64,000 nucleotides of DNA, taken from Mnemiopsis leidyi. Taxonomy: Eukaryota > Ctenophora > Tentaculata > Lobata > Bolinopsidae. Both the position numbers and the translations under genes were made by a program. How positions within the stretch are numbered: the first letter of the stretch is position 1; each line of letters begins with the position of its first letter. The notes under the pieces are model-generated. The model was not told the origin of the DNA, searched no databases, and was given only the letters and a program-made list of their open reading frames with translations. Positions 22,662 to 35,400 of this stretch are shown here, piece after piece. The DNA is taken from the NCBI GenBank assembly GCA_000226015.1, contig JH153136.1, forward strand, positions 123,174 through 187,173. The letters run 5' to 3'.

Positions 22662-25600
22662 TTATCTTTTAGCTAGGTAATCCTGTATAACCTTCCCACT
22701 AGCGTCCACAACCACGTCCGATATCAGGTTTCCATTTGGATCCTTTTTTCGGATACGTCCGTTCGAGTGTATAGTCTCCTGTCGACCATCATTATACACT
22801 AAGGGGAGAAGTTAATCATAATTTCAACAGATGATAGATGAAATATGGGAAATAAGTGAAAAATTTGGGAGTTCAAAACGCTGTTTACTGATACTGGAAT
22901 TACTTTTAAAATTTTGGTTCAAGAAAGTACATCTCACCTGTTTTGCTGGTACCATCAGGGTACTCGCGTCTCTTGAACGCGCTGGTGTGAACTTCCCGCT
23001 GCCCGTTAGGCAGGAGGATCAAGCGCTGGCCTGCCTTGTCTAGCGTGACTACAGTGCCGTCCGCGTACACTGATTTCTCTTCTCCGTTAGGGAATGTGAC
23101 CTGGTCATTATACAAGGTTAAGTTGTTCAGATCTGGAGTTTAGTTGTTTTAATCTCAACACTCATGTCGGGTTTAACCTGACAAAATCTATGTTGATGTT
23201 AAGCCAATCCTTCATTTACATGAAACTATAAATTGTACATGATACATTTGTAAATCAAATTGATTGTAGTACTGAATGATGAATCACTAACGGACTGAAA
23301 CGCTAACGCTATTGTCACTAACCCTAAACAACTAATCCTAAACTAAAACTAACAGTTGTTATTGTTAGCGATTGTTAGCGATTCAGTCCGTTAGTGGTTC
23401 ACTCCGCTTACTAAATTTCTAATTCAAATCATTGAATGTTTTATTTCTTCCCAGGTTCCTTATCAAATTCGAGCGACCTTTAAACACGCTCTAAGCTGTG
23501 TCTTGATATATGATCCGCATGAACAAAAGTACACAAACTACTCACCCCCTCAACCCCGGTTAATAACCGGTTAATTACAGATTAATTACAGATTAATAAC
23601 AGGTTAATTACAGGTTAATTACTTACCTTGGTAGACTTATCCGGGTACTTTATCTCCACCCTCTTATCTGGAAACTTGGTCTCTTCTTGACCTGTGGGAA
23701 ACAAAGTCCGTTCCGTTCCGTCCGGTAATTGAGTCTGGGTTATCCCGTCCTTCAGGAACGTGTATACCACTCTGGAATATAAAATTATTTTAGGAGTTCT
23801 GGTATATTTGCATATTTGAATTTGTTTACCAATCTGAATTTCAGAACAAGTTTAGGAATTCTGATGTGTTTGTATAGAGCTTGGATACCAACTGTACTGC
23901 CTGCAACTGTACTGCCTGCAACTGTACTGCCTGCAACTGTACTGCCTGCAACTGTACTGCCTGCAACTGTACAGTCACGCTAAAAACTTAAACACGAAAT
24001 CGTTAAGTCGAAACACACCTTCCATCATGGTGAGTTCTCTTGGTGTCGCCGTTAAAGTAAGTCATAGTCACCACCCTGCCGTCTGGAGACACGTGTTTTA
24101 CTGTACCGTTACTGTACCTCACTGTTACTGACCCGTCAGTACCTGTGTAAGTTTTTCTCCGTTTAACGCGAGGTTATTTGTGTGTCTCTAATTTAGGTCT
24201 GTAAGTTTATTAAGAGAGCAGGTATCGTATGATAAAGAACTGTCAGTTGTGAACTGTTGGATGTTAAACTGTTAGATGTGAACCATTTTGCTAAGAGCGA
24301 AAAACAAAATGCAATTTAATGAGTGATGACTAATGATGAGTAGTGACTTATGATGAATATTGACTAACCGATAGTTTCCACGGCTGATTTAGTAACATTA
24401 CTCTGACTGGTAAGAGTGGAGTTTGAACTAGTCGGAGAATCAGAACTAAAAGTAGGTTCCCGCTCTTTTCCAGCCGTCACGTGACAGGTGACCACGTCAC
24501 CAGGGTGATGTTCAGCAGGCGGAGGGGTGGCATGGTTCATCAGATTAACATAAACTGCTTCATCCGTCATCTTTAAATCGGACTCTGGAACTTTCTTCCG
24601 TGCTACTTCTTTAGATTCGGGACTTTCAATGAGTTTAACTTCGTTGAAGAACTTTCTCGAAGGTGCCGCCGTGTTGAGAGAAGCAAGTTGTGGGTGCCGT
24701 GATACTAGACTTGGTTTTATCGTGTCTTCGCACGCTGTCGGTTCAGCTTGCGTTCTAACCGTCGGTTTGTTTGATTGTGCGTCCGTCTGTACATGTTTGT
24801 GTCGACGGTTACTTGTCCTTATCACCTGGGTACAAACAAATTATTACCAAACGTTTTAAAGTTTTTATAACCGTATCAGTTTGTGCCATGCAGTACAGAT
24901 TTCGGCATACAAATTTTATTTCTGATCGGCCTATTTACCTCTTTTTCCCACAAAGCAATTTTCTCTTGCTCCAGCATGGATATTTGTTGGTGTAATTCTT
25001 CGCATTCCTTCTCCTTCACCTCAGCTTTGTTCTTCAGGCGGGAAAACGTAGCATTCCACCTTTCTTCTTTTCTTGTCAGTTCTTCTTCAAGGGATTGCAC
25101 TCTGGGAATGAAAATAGTTCAATGTAAAGTCGTTACTGGTTAGTAAAAAGTCATTCACTATTTGAATTCTGACAGTCAACCCGTTATGGTATAAACCACA
25201 CGGACGACAGATTGTAAGACAGATTTTCTATGGTGACACACCTCGTATGTGACGTCGTCACAAGCCACATGTCCTCAAACACCACGTGTCCTCAAACACC
25301 ACGTGCCCTAAAACAACACGTGCCCTCAAACACCACGTGCCCTAAAACACCACATGTCCTCAAACACCACGTGTCCTCAAACACCACATGTCCTCAAACA
25401 CCACGTGTCCTCAAACACCACGTGTCCTCAAACACCACGTCCGCTTAAACACCACGTGCCCTCAAACACCACGTGCCCTCAAACAACACGTGCCCTCAAA
25501 CACCACGTGCCCTAAACACCACGTACCCTCAATCACCACGTGCCCTCAAACACCACGTGCCCTAAAACACCACGTGCCCTCAATCACCACGTGCCCTCAA

Positions 25601-26394
25601 ACACCACGTGCCCTAAAACACCACGTGCCCTCAAACAACACATCCCTTACCTCTCGGTTAGATTGTCGACTAGTTCCAACTTGGCAGCACGTTGTTTAGC
25701 CGAGAGCTGAGTCATCTCGAACTGCTTCTTTTCTGATCTTATCATCTTTAGTTCCCGGTCCTTGAATTCCTGAAGGGGGATTTTTAAATATCTGATAAAT
25801 TTAAATCAACAGGGTAGGCGCCAAGGCATTAGTGATTAAAATATAAAAATCATAAAAATGCGAACCTGGAACTTTTTCTCCCTCTCCTCTAAATCTTCGA
25901 CATACTTGTCATTCTCTTGTCGCAGTTTGCGCAGTTCGGACTCTTTCTCTGCACGTGCACGAGCTAAGCCTGCAGCCTCTTGTTGGAATCGGGCTACCTG
26001 CAAATAAATCTGTTGTATATTTGACAACTTAGTGAACAAAGTTTGTTTTATATCTGACAACTTAGTGAACAAATGAAAGTTAAACCTAGCTTTTTTTGAC
26101 TCAAACAGACGCTAAAAAGCCAACAAATTTTGAAAAACCAACCTCTTTCTCCAATTCTGCAAGTTTACTTTTCAGTTCGATTTTCAGAGATTCACATTCA
26201 GGATCTGGTTTCTTTGTGTCAGGTTGCGGGGGTGGAGGTGGCAGTGCGGGTTTTAACCTGCAAACAGCGGGGTTGTAAATATAAACACACCGGGGTTGAG
26301 TATGATTTTATCTTCCATATCAAAACGATTTCAGGTTTTTCCTACTCCTATGCATGCGCAGATAGGCACTCACGCTCGCACACACACTCGCATG

Positions 26395-26437
<43 letters not shown>

Positions 26438-29400
26438 CTGAACTCGATCCCTTAGTTCTCTAACCAACTCCTCATGTTTCCTCTTCTCTTCAGGACTCCT
26501 GTCAGGAACCAAATGAACTCTGCTCAACTCCTTGCTGTACCTCCGCAGGAACTGCGAGCTCCGCAGAGCTTTCCAGGCAGCACTGCTGTTTGATAGTGTA
26601 ACATGGTAGGACGCCGGCTCTTTTGTGTCGGTATTTTCTTCTGGATTGTTCTTAGAATCTTCTTCTTTTTCTGTTGGTGTTTCTCCACTCTTCCCACTTC
26701 CACGTTGTTCACAGCAATCTTCTTCTGTTGGCAGTGTTTCTTCAGTCTTCCCATTTTCATGCAGTTTATAGCAATCTTCCTCTATGAGTGGTGTTTCTTC
26801 ACTTTTTCCATTTTCACTTATTTCTTGGCAATTAACGACGAGATTTTTGGAGATGTTTATAAGAGATAGATATTCCATAACACGATCCAGAGAACCACTT
26901 CTAAAGCCGACAATAACAACACTGTTTCTTTCCCTGACCTTACCTTTCATGTTGGACGTCTGAGACACATTGTTCTCACTTACACTTCTAGCAATCACGT
27001 GACTTTGGTCTTTAGTCACGTGAGTATTCTCTTCAATCGCGTGACTTTTGTCTTTAGTCACGTGAGTATTCTCTCCAGTCGCGTGACTTTTGTCTTTAGT
27101 CACGTGAGTATTGTCTCCAGCCATGTCACTCATGCCGTGGTTCCAGAAAGTTCGGTTGTTAAAGACGAGCGACCTCAGGGACGTTGTCAACCCCAGTCTC
27201 GTCAGATATTGCAACTCATCAAACTTATTTTCACAGAGGAAACTTTTCCTTGGTTTTCGTGGACTGAGCTGCAAGTCAGCGATACGGTCCGAGAAGTAGT
27301 CCCTGTTTTTGGAGATGCAACTCCTCAGAGCAATCACGTGATCTGCAAGGTCTCTCTTTTTTATCTTCTTAATCTTCTTAATCAGGATCTCAGAGGTAAA
27401 TTCTCTGGATACTTCTACTCCGAGAAACTTGGAGAACTTTTCCAGTGTGTACTGGTTTTCTTCCAGTATTGCATTGAGATTATCCATAGACGTCATGTTT
27501 ACTGGAGTTAAAGAGCCCTGGAGTTAACTATACCATTATTCAGAACTGGTTATCTGATTGGTTGATTACTTTGACACGTGATCTGGGCGACAGCCAATCT
27601 CGAACTAAAAATCAATCAGATATAAATCCCTCCAGACACCGACTGTTAGGATACAAACTGTTGGGAAATGGTATCTAACGCAGTAACTAAGAAGTGTCAA
27701 GCATGTAATCTGTTAACAGAAGTACAAGGAGCAATACGGAACAAAGTTAAAGGCGTGTCAAGCATACACACACTCATTGGATCGCAGACACATGGGACTA
27801 CATACTGCCTTGCTATGTAGAGGCATTCCAGAGGTAACTGCTCAAGACTTGCGCATAGTTAACATTTTCACGGTTTAATTAAGGTAACAGGAGATAATAT
27901 GTTGAAATTGACCAGATTATAGAATTTAGTCAATCATTTGATTTTAGAACAAATTGTGCAAAAAAATTGGATCTAATTATTTTTAAGTACATCTCAAAAG
28001 GCAAGTTTCAACTAAGTACTCCTGGCAAATTATCCATTAGTCAAAGAAATTTCTTTCATCACATCTTCTCAGAAAGTAGGCACTTGCGTCTTGCAAAACC
28101 GAAAGTGAATGACTATTTAAATTTCAAATATTGAATTTACTACATATTTTGCTACATTTGCTACATTTGCATTGTGACAATCGCTACATCCCTATAACTT
28201 ACCCTGGAAAGAGACTCCCCAGCAGCTTACTAGGTCCAACATTGTCGCCCCTCACAACAGCAGCAGCAGTAGGAGCACTGACACCTGCGTACAAGGTAAC
28301 GTCACCATGGTTACCATGACAACCGGCTGTAAAGCTGACAATCATAGAGCTACCTCCAGATCATGTTGCACAATAATTGTAGTCTAAATATAGTCTAAAT
28401 GTAGCATTTATAGAGGGTTTTACCAATACATGATGGGTGTCATGTGGGTTAGGGGTAACGCATGTATAAGTATAGCATGTATAGGTATAGATTTAAATTT
28501 CAGATTTCCTAGATTTTAATTCCAGATTTAAAAGAAATGGAACTTTCAACCAATATTTCAGAATATTTATCTCCGTAATCCTAAAACAAACCATTTTGAG
28601 AAAGATGAGATACTGCAGACTCTGAACCCCTATTACACTGCACCCCATCTTGTACCCCCTGCAGAGCCCCCTGAAGGGCCCCCTGAAGGGCCCCTGCTTC
28701 AGTTAGATCAATTTCTCCCGACCCATGTTTTACAGGAGTTCTGAATCCCCACGTTTCAGTGTCATCGAACTCTTCTTCTTCTTCTAGTTCTTCTACCTGT
28801 AGAGTATAGTTTCTCACGTGTTTTGTTGTCACGTGTTGTGTAGTCACGTGTTGTGTAGTCACGTGTTGTGTAGTCACGTGGTTTGTAGTTACGTGTTGCG
28901 TAGTCACGTGTTGTGTTGTTGTTGTGTAGATACGTGTTGTGTTGTTACGTGTTGTGTTGTCACGTGCTGTGTAGTCACGTGTTGTGTAAAAATCATTCGA
29001 TGTACCTAGAATAAAATTGGCAACAATATCTCACACCAAATACCTAGCATTCCAAACCTTGTGAAGCTCCTTAACCTCCTCCTCCTCCACCACAGTGTGA
29101 CACGTTGGTGCCTGCACCACAGAACCTGGGGCGAACTTCAACATTCCAATCAGAGAGTTGATGCTCTTGTCGGCTGCTGCTTGTTCTAACATCCGGAATT
29201 CTTCTAGTTCCTCTTCTTCCGCTGCCATGCGCTCTTCCAGCTGCAAAGATAATGTTTGAAACTCACAGCATGAGTAGAATAGAATGAATCGGGACTGCAC
29301 ATGTAATGAATTCATGACAATAAGTATCAATGTTAACATGTTAACATGCTGGTTGGCGGCTGCAAAGTGTAAATTCAAATTTCAAAACTAGATAAATAAC

Positions 29401-32400
29401 CTCCTCCGGTTTCAAGAAGCCAGAAATCTCGGCAACATTGTTGTTGTGATTGTTGTTGTTTCCAGACACGCTGTTCTTGAGACGATGAGAGATGGAATGT
29501 TGCGGAGATTTGGAAGGGGAGTTTTCTGGACTGAGCCGAACAGGAGACATGACTGGTTTACCTGGGTGTGGTTGCTTGTTAGTGACGTCATCACTAGTGT
29601 GACGTCATCACTAGTGTGACGTCATCAATATAGTGTGACGTCATCACCAGGCTCAGAATGTGTTATCAGAAATTTTCATGGGACTACTGCCAGTTTAGTG
29701 AAATCGAAATATGACTGAATAAGACAAAATTAATGTCTTACGCAAAACAAGCATGGTATGAAAATTATAGCATGTTGAATGTCACGTGACTTTACAAAAT
29801 GACACGTGCCTGTAATGGACTTACTTCTAATAGCCTTGACAGGATCCCTACCGGGAATGACAGTTATTGGATCTTCTATCTTTATCTTTGAGGGGAGTTT
29901 ATTGGGCCTGCCTACAGCCTTCTCCGCTTTGCCTGGCCTGGAAATGAAAAGGTGATGTACTCGTTCTATACGACCAACACTACAATGAAACAAATAAATT
30001 AACTATAAATTTCAATTCAAGCAGCTGAAGAAAATATTGCAGAAAATATTTCTGCAATAATTCTAATTCGTTTCATTGCCCCCGTAAACGACACAAAGAA
30101 CGTGTGATGTAATTGTGTATGTATGTTTAAGTTGAACGTGAGATTCTGGCAGTAATGACATAAAGTTATCCGCAAACTTAATTAAATGGACCCTCACACC
30201 AACAAATGACATAGTTTTAAACACAGCTAAATATGTACCTGATAAGCCCGACCATCCTTTTAGGACCGTTACTCTCTGCCTTCATGGTGGGTTTGGATTT
30301 ACTGGCAGGTTTTCTCACGGGAGCGCCGTTAAACCTGGCAATACCTTCACCTGAAACATTGTGACGTAAATAGATATGTAAATTGTTTTAACTGTCATTT
30401 TAGGTTCAGTATTGTCCAATGTGACGAATAGGTATGTCCAATGTGACGAATAGCTATGTCCAATGTGACGAATTGTTATGTCCAATGTGACCAATAGTTA
30501 TCCAATGTGACGAATAGTTATCGAATGTGACGAATTCCCTTTACTTTGTAACATAACATGCTGCGGTTACCTACAACTTACAAATTGCAGTTTGATCACG
30601 TGACTATATTATCCTTGTTAATTGGAAAGCCTGCAAGAGGTGTACAATGAATGGACGTCAGAATTCTTCGGGAGAAGTCGGAAATCTTTTTAACACATGA
30701 CCGTTTTTCTCAAAATTGATTGGTCTTATCTGGCTTCTCATAGGTCTATCGCTATCACATGTTGTTAAAAAGTTTTGACTCTTCCACAAGAATTCTGACG
30801 TTCTTAGAACTTCATGAAATTTATGAAATCGACTGTCAATCAATGCAAATTTAGGATCTAGACGGGAAGAATAGTGAAAGCAAATAACCATTTTTCTTGA
30901 CATTCTTGACATTTCTCGTAGGGATTTCTCTCTTCAAGACCATGACAATAGAAATTCCAGTCAAGACACAACACAATAACATGAGCAAAGTAACAAAAAT
31001 CTCAAGATAAAGATATCCTACTGACGGACGATTAAAACCAACTCTTTTTCAATAAAGATATATATTGAGATTTAATCTATTTTGATACTCAAATCTCGTA
31101 GCAACAGATTGTCGGAACAGCATGTACAGGTGCACTATCTGTTTCCGTGAGCAGATTTTAGTCATGTAACTCTATTAGCTGCTCAATTACATGGATTACA
31201 TTCTATCAGCTACTTATGAGTAGACTTGCATGCAGGAATCCAAAGATTAATTTATTACGCAACTTTGTGGTACTTAAACAAGTAAATAATTGATTAAGGT
31301 ATTTTTCCACCCGGCATCCTCATACTTTTTAAGCGAAGCTACAAAAGCAGAAGAGATGGTTTAAAGTGGTGGTGGTGAGAAGAGGAAGGGCAAGCTGGGT
31401 TTGACGAATCACAACTTTTCCCGTAAAATCTGTGCCTAGCGGTGTCCGACGTCCTGCCCCAGGACATCGTGCACCAGAGCACTTTAACCCAGAAATTTAG
31501 CCCCAATGACGCCCTGCTTCTCGAAAGACAACTTCGTAAGGGTTAGGGTTAGGGTCAGGGTTTGGGTTAGGGTTTGGGTTAGGGTCGCTGGGGCCAAATA
31601 CGCAGGAAAAAATGTTGTGGGGCACGATGTTGTGGGGCAGGACGACGGGAAACGTCCCTAGCGAAGATTAAAAGAAGGGCGCCCTGATAATCCGGTCGTC
31701 AATTTGTACTCAAAATTGACCTTTAAAGACTGAACTGTTGATCGCAAGGAGGCGTTTTACCTTGGTACCACATGAAGGATGAATCAGTATAGGCTCTAAC
31801 TTAACACAATTTTGTATTTGAAAGCTTTAAAACCAGGGTGATCGATTGAATACGTTGAAATATCTCATCTTGGAAGCATTTGTCCACCACCACCATTTGT
31901 CCTTTCTGATTTTCTATGGGATTTATTTAGTAATATCCTGAATAAACATCGCATGCATAGGCTCATAGAGAGTAAAGCACATCTCGGGCACCAATCATCT
32001 TATGCAAGGTCATCTCGGGTTGATTGTGGGCAGATGTGTGGGGCAAAGTCTGAATTGATAGATTCTGCACTGCTTGGTGCTTGCACATGATGCTTTGATA
32101 AATGGTACGCTTCTTTAGAATATCGAATATAGCGAAGCCCAACGATCAAATAATAGGAAAAATCTCTTGGTGACGAAATCAGTTTCGAGAAATATATTGA
32201 TGCCTTGAACATTTCTGTTGCAAAAACCCTTCTTTAGAAGAAATTTCATTCAGTAAGGGAAACTCAAAAAGACCAATTATGCTATTTCGATCAGAAACCA
32301 TATTGTTCTGTCCCCTCTTTTCAGCCTACCATCTTCTTTGTCCCTAGTCAATAATAACCGAAAGGAATAATAACTCTGTAACCTCCACTATATATTTAAA

Positions 32401-35400
32401 TGCATGAAATCAGAGCCTCTGGCCTCAATATCGCACTGTTGTAGCTATCTGAGCCCCATCGGGTGAAAAATTTGGCACTCTACAAGAAGCCCAGATAGTC
32501 CGCTGACCACTGTACTGCAGACCACTAGTCGAGTTGTCCACAGACCACTTGTCCAGTGATAGAGTGATCTGCGGCCCAGTCTATTGGTGGTGAATATTTA
32601 GTTAGCTTTATGTTGATTTTAAATAACAAATAGACTTATATCAATAGAATTTTATTAATAATAAGTAAGATACTGCTACAGAAAGCAATTCATTAAAATA
32701 AAGGTAAAAGATCGGAGCTTTTCCCCATCTTCGAAGCTTTCCTGATTAGGTCAGAGTCCATCAAAGAATTTTTGCACAGATTGCAGAGTTTTGTTCCCTT
32801 GAACTGTTCGGTAAGATAGGAATATAGAGACGGGTCCACTATCCTCAAATCAGCAACAAACCGCCACTTGAAGAAGTTCGACTTGGCCATCACAATATGC
32901 CTACCAGTACCTCAACGACTGTCGACACTCCTCAGCACCCTCTCAACCTTAGCGAGATACCACCTCCTGAACCACTAACAGAGGGCTCAGCTGTACCTAT
33001 CAGACGGGGAAGGACAAAACGGAAACACTCCGCTGAGACGGCATTCCACGAAGAGTATCGTGTTGTTTTTAGGTAATCATGAAAGTTTCGGAGATGAGAA
33101 AAAGCTCCGATCTTTTACATTAGCTTTGTAAATTGTTTTCTGTAACACATATCATAAGTTTATTATCAATAACAGTCACTTTAGTCAGTGTTAGTTGGGA
33201 TGCTAAGTGCCGATCAGCAGGCACCTGGTAGTTTTGTAGCGATTTTTTCTTTGGGTCGAGTTTAAATGGTATCTGTCGTTGTTTTCGGTCAAACCACTCA
33301 ACAAATGCCACTTAAAGCGCAACAATATATTTCAACTTTGGCCCTTAGTGCCCCTACTACTCTACTTTTTTATAGTTGTCTATTTGTTATTGAACAATTA
33401 AATATTCCCCGCTTATAAACTGGTCCCAACTCAAAATCAACTGGACAAGTGGTCCGCGGACCACCCGACTAGTGGTCCGCAGACCACTCGACTAGTGCTC
33501 CTCGGAACACTCGGGCTTCTTGTAGACTGCCAAAAAGTGCTGATCTATTGAGCCTGATCAACTTTCTCCAGTAAAGCAATGAATGGGGGGTGTTTACCCC
33601 AAAGAAACCACTTAGCCAATTTTACAATTTTTATTTAAAATTTTAGATATCCTGAATTTTAATAAGTTTTGTAAATCTATTTTTTGTTAGTGAGCCAAAT
33701 TGGCTCAGCCAATGCCAAGTTGGAATTTAAAAAAAGACAATTTCAAATTTTATAAAAAACAAAAAAATCAGAAAACCAATGCGAATTTACCGATTTCGGC
33801 ATAGCGACCGGTTTGTTGGGCAGGCAAAAATTTCAATGAATTAAAGCATATCATTTTACTATTACAAGCTTCCTCTTTTTGTGAGGAATTGTACACAGGA
33901 TCAAAAATTTAAGGATGCTACAAAGTGATTTTGTGTTTAGCCAAATTATGTAAAATACTGGACACCCTTCAAAAACAACTTATTGCAGTAGCAGCAATTG
34001 AATTGTTGGCGAGATGATAATTGATATTCTTCAATCGTTCTAAGCTACAAGGGTCGGGTATAGTAGTAGTATAAAATCTGAGAAAGTACAAAATATCTCT
34101 TTACATATTAAATAAGAATCCTAAATACCTTATAGATATCAAAACAAAAGATAAAAATAACAAAGCATCAACCATCCTCCCGCTATTTATAACTTAGGTT
34201 TTTAAAATAAGCTACGTTTCTTAATTTTTTAGTTTTATATTAAGATTTCTACTCGTCAGGTCATTCCTAATTTCATATAGTAAATTAAAACAAGATCTAC
34301 CCCTTCTACCATGTCCATTTATAGCAAATAACTTGGACAATTTTGCTGTTGAATTTTTTTGCCTTTCATGTCCTAGCTTTCTCCAACGAAATTTTGTCAC
34401 TCTGTCACTCTAACAGATAAAGATTAACATCACACCGATCTTGTAGTACTTTGTTAGAAATAAATTCCTTAGTCAATCAGATGTTCAGGATATTTCTGAG
34501 TTATTTTTAAGAGTTAATACATGTAATACAATATAATAATTATACATATACCTCGATTGAAAAATTGTTTTTTACATATTTCATTTCATATGACCCATGG
34601 ACTGCCGACTGGGATGAGGTCTAGTGGCACTTCATCTAGTCCGATGTCATGAAAACGATTCTTCCCCCTAAAACTTTGCAATGCTATCACTGTACTTCTA
34701 AGAATTGCGAATCTTAAAGGTGTCCTCACATGGTTTTTCATAATGCTTAGTCTCTTATTTTTATAGTGTGCCAATTTTTCCACCACTCCTTTGATGAATC
34801 TATTACACATTGGACCCATCCCTCCAGATGTTGTAAATATAAGAGGAACGAATGATCCTTTCTCTGCTTGTACTGCACGTTCTTCGTATGCGATATGCAT
34901 CCTTTTTGCTTTTTCCTGCTCTAATATAATATGTTCTTGAGGCCTTTAAACTCATTTGATGGGCAATTTGTGTGCGCAACTCGAATATAAAAAAAAGGAG
35001 TGCTCAAATGGGGAGTAGGCCCTGACAGCAGAAACATCTAGTCTGGCATGGTCTTGTGTTATGGTAGATGTCTTGTAGTGTGATGCATCGACAGGAATCA
35101 TTCCAGGTTCGACTTTGAAATACTTTACATTGTTCTTCCTTTAGGCCATCGAGTTCATTTAGGGATGCTGCCCAGGAGTCTGCCAGGGGGTTNCAATTAT
35201 AAAGTTAGATTCCACACTTACTTGTGCTTCANNNNNNNNNNGGATACCCACATGATCTATTACTACTGACTTTTTGCTTCAAAATAGAGCAGTACAATTT
35301 TGGCAAATCAGCCTTCTATTTGAACAGCGTGCCAAGATAATGGGCTCAAGAATTTTAAGACGGCGCGCAAAATGACTTTTTGACCACTTAAAAAAACGCG

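Noticed and set aside
24629-24859. Plus-strand ORFs over CENPJ exons (also 26999-27511 and 22831-23043)
   Set aside because: They are antisense shadows of confirmed CENPJ or nested ORF coding sequence.
25258-25650. Regular short repeats that might be taken for a CRISPR array
   Set aside because: Units are contiguous 17-mers without unique spacers, in an intron of an animal gene; this is a minisatellite.
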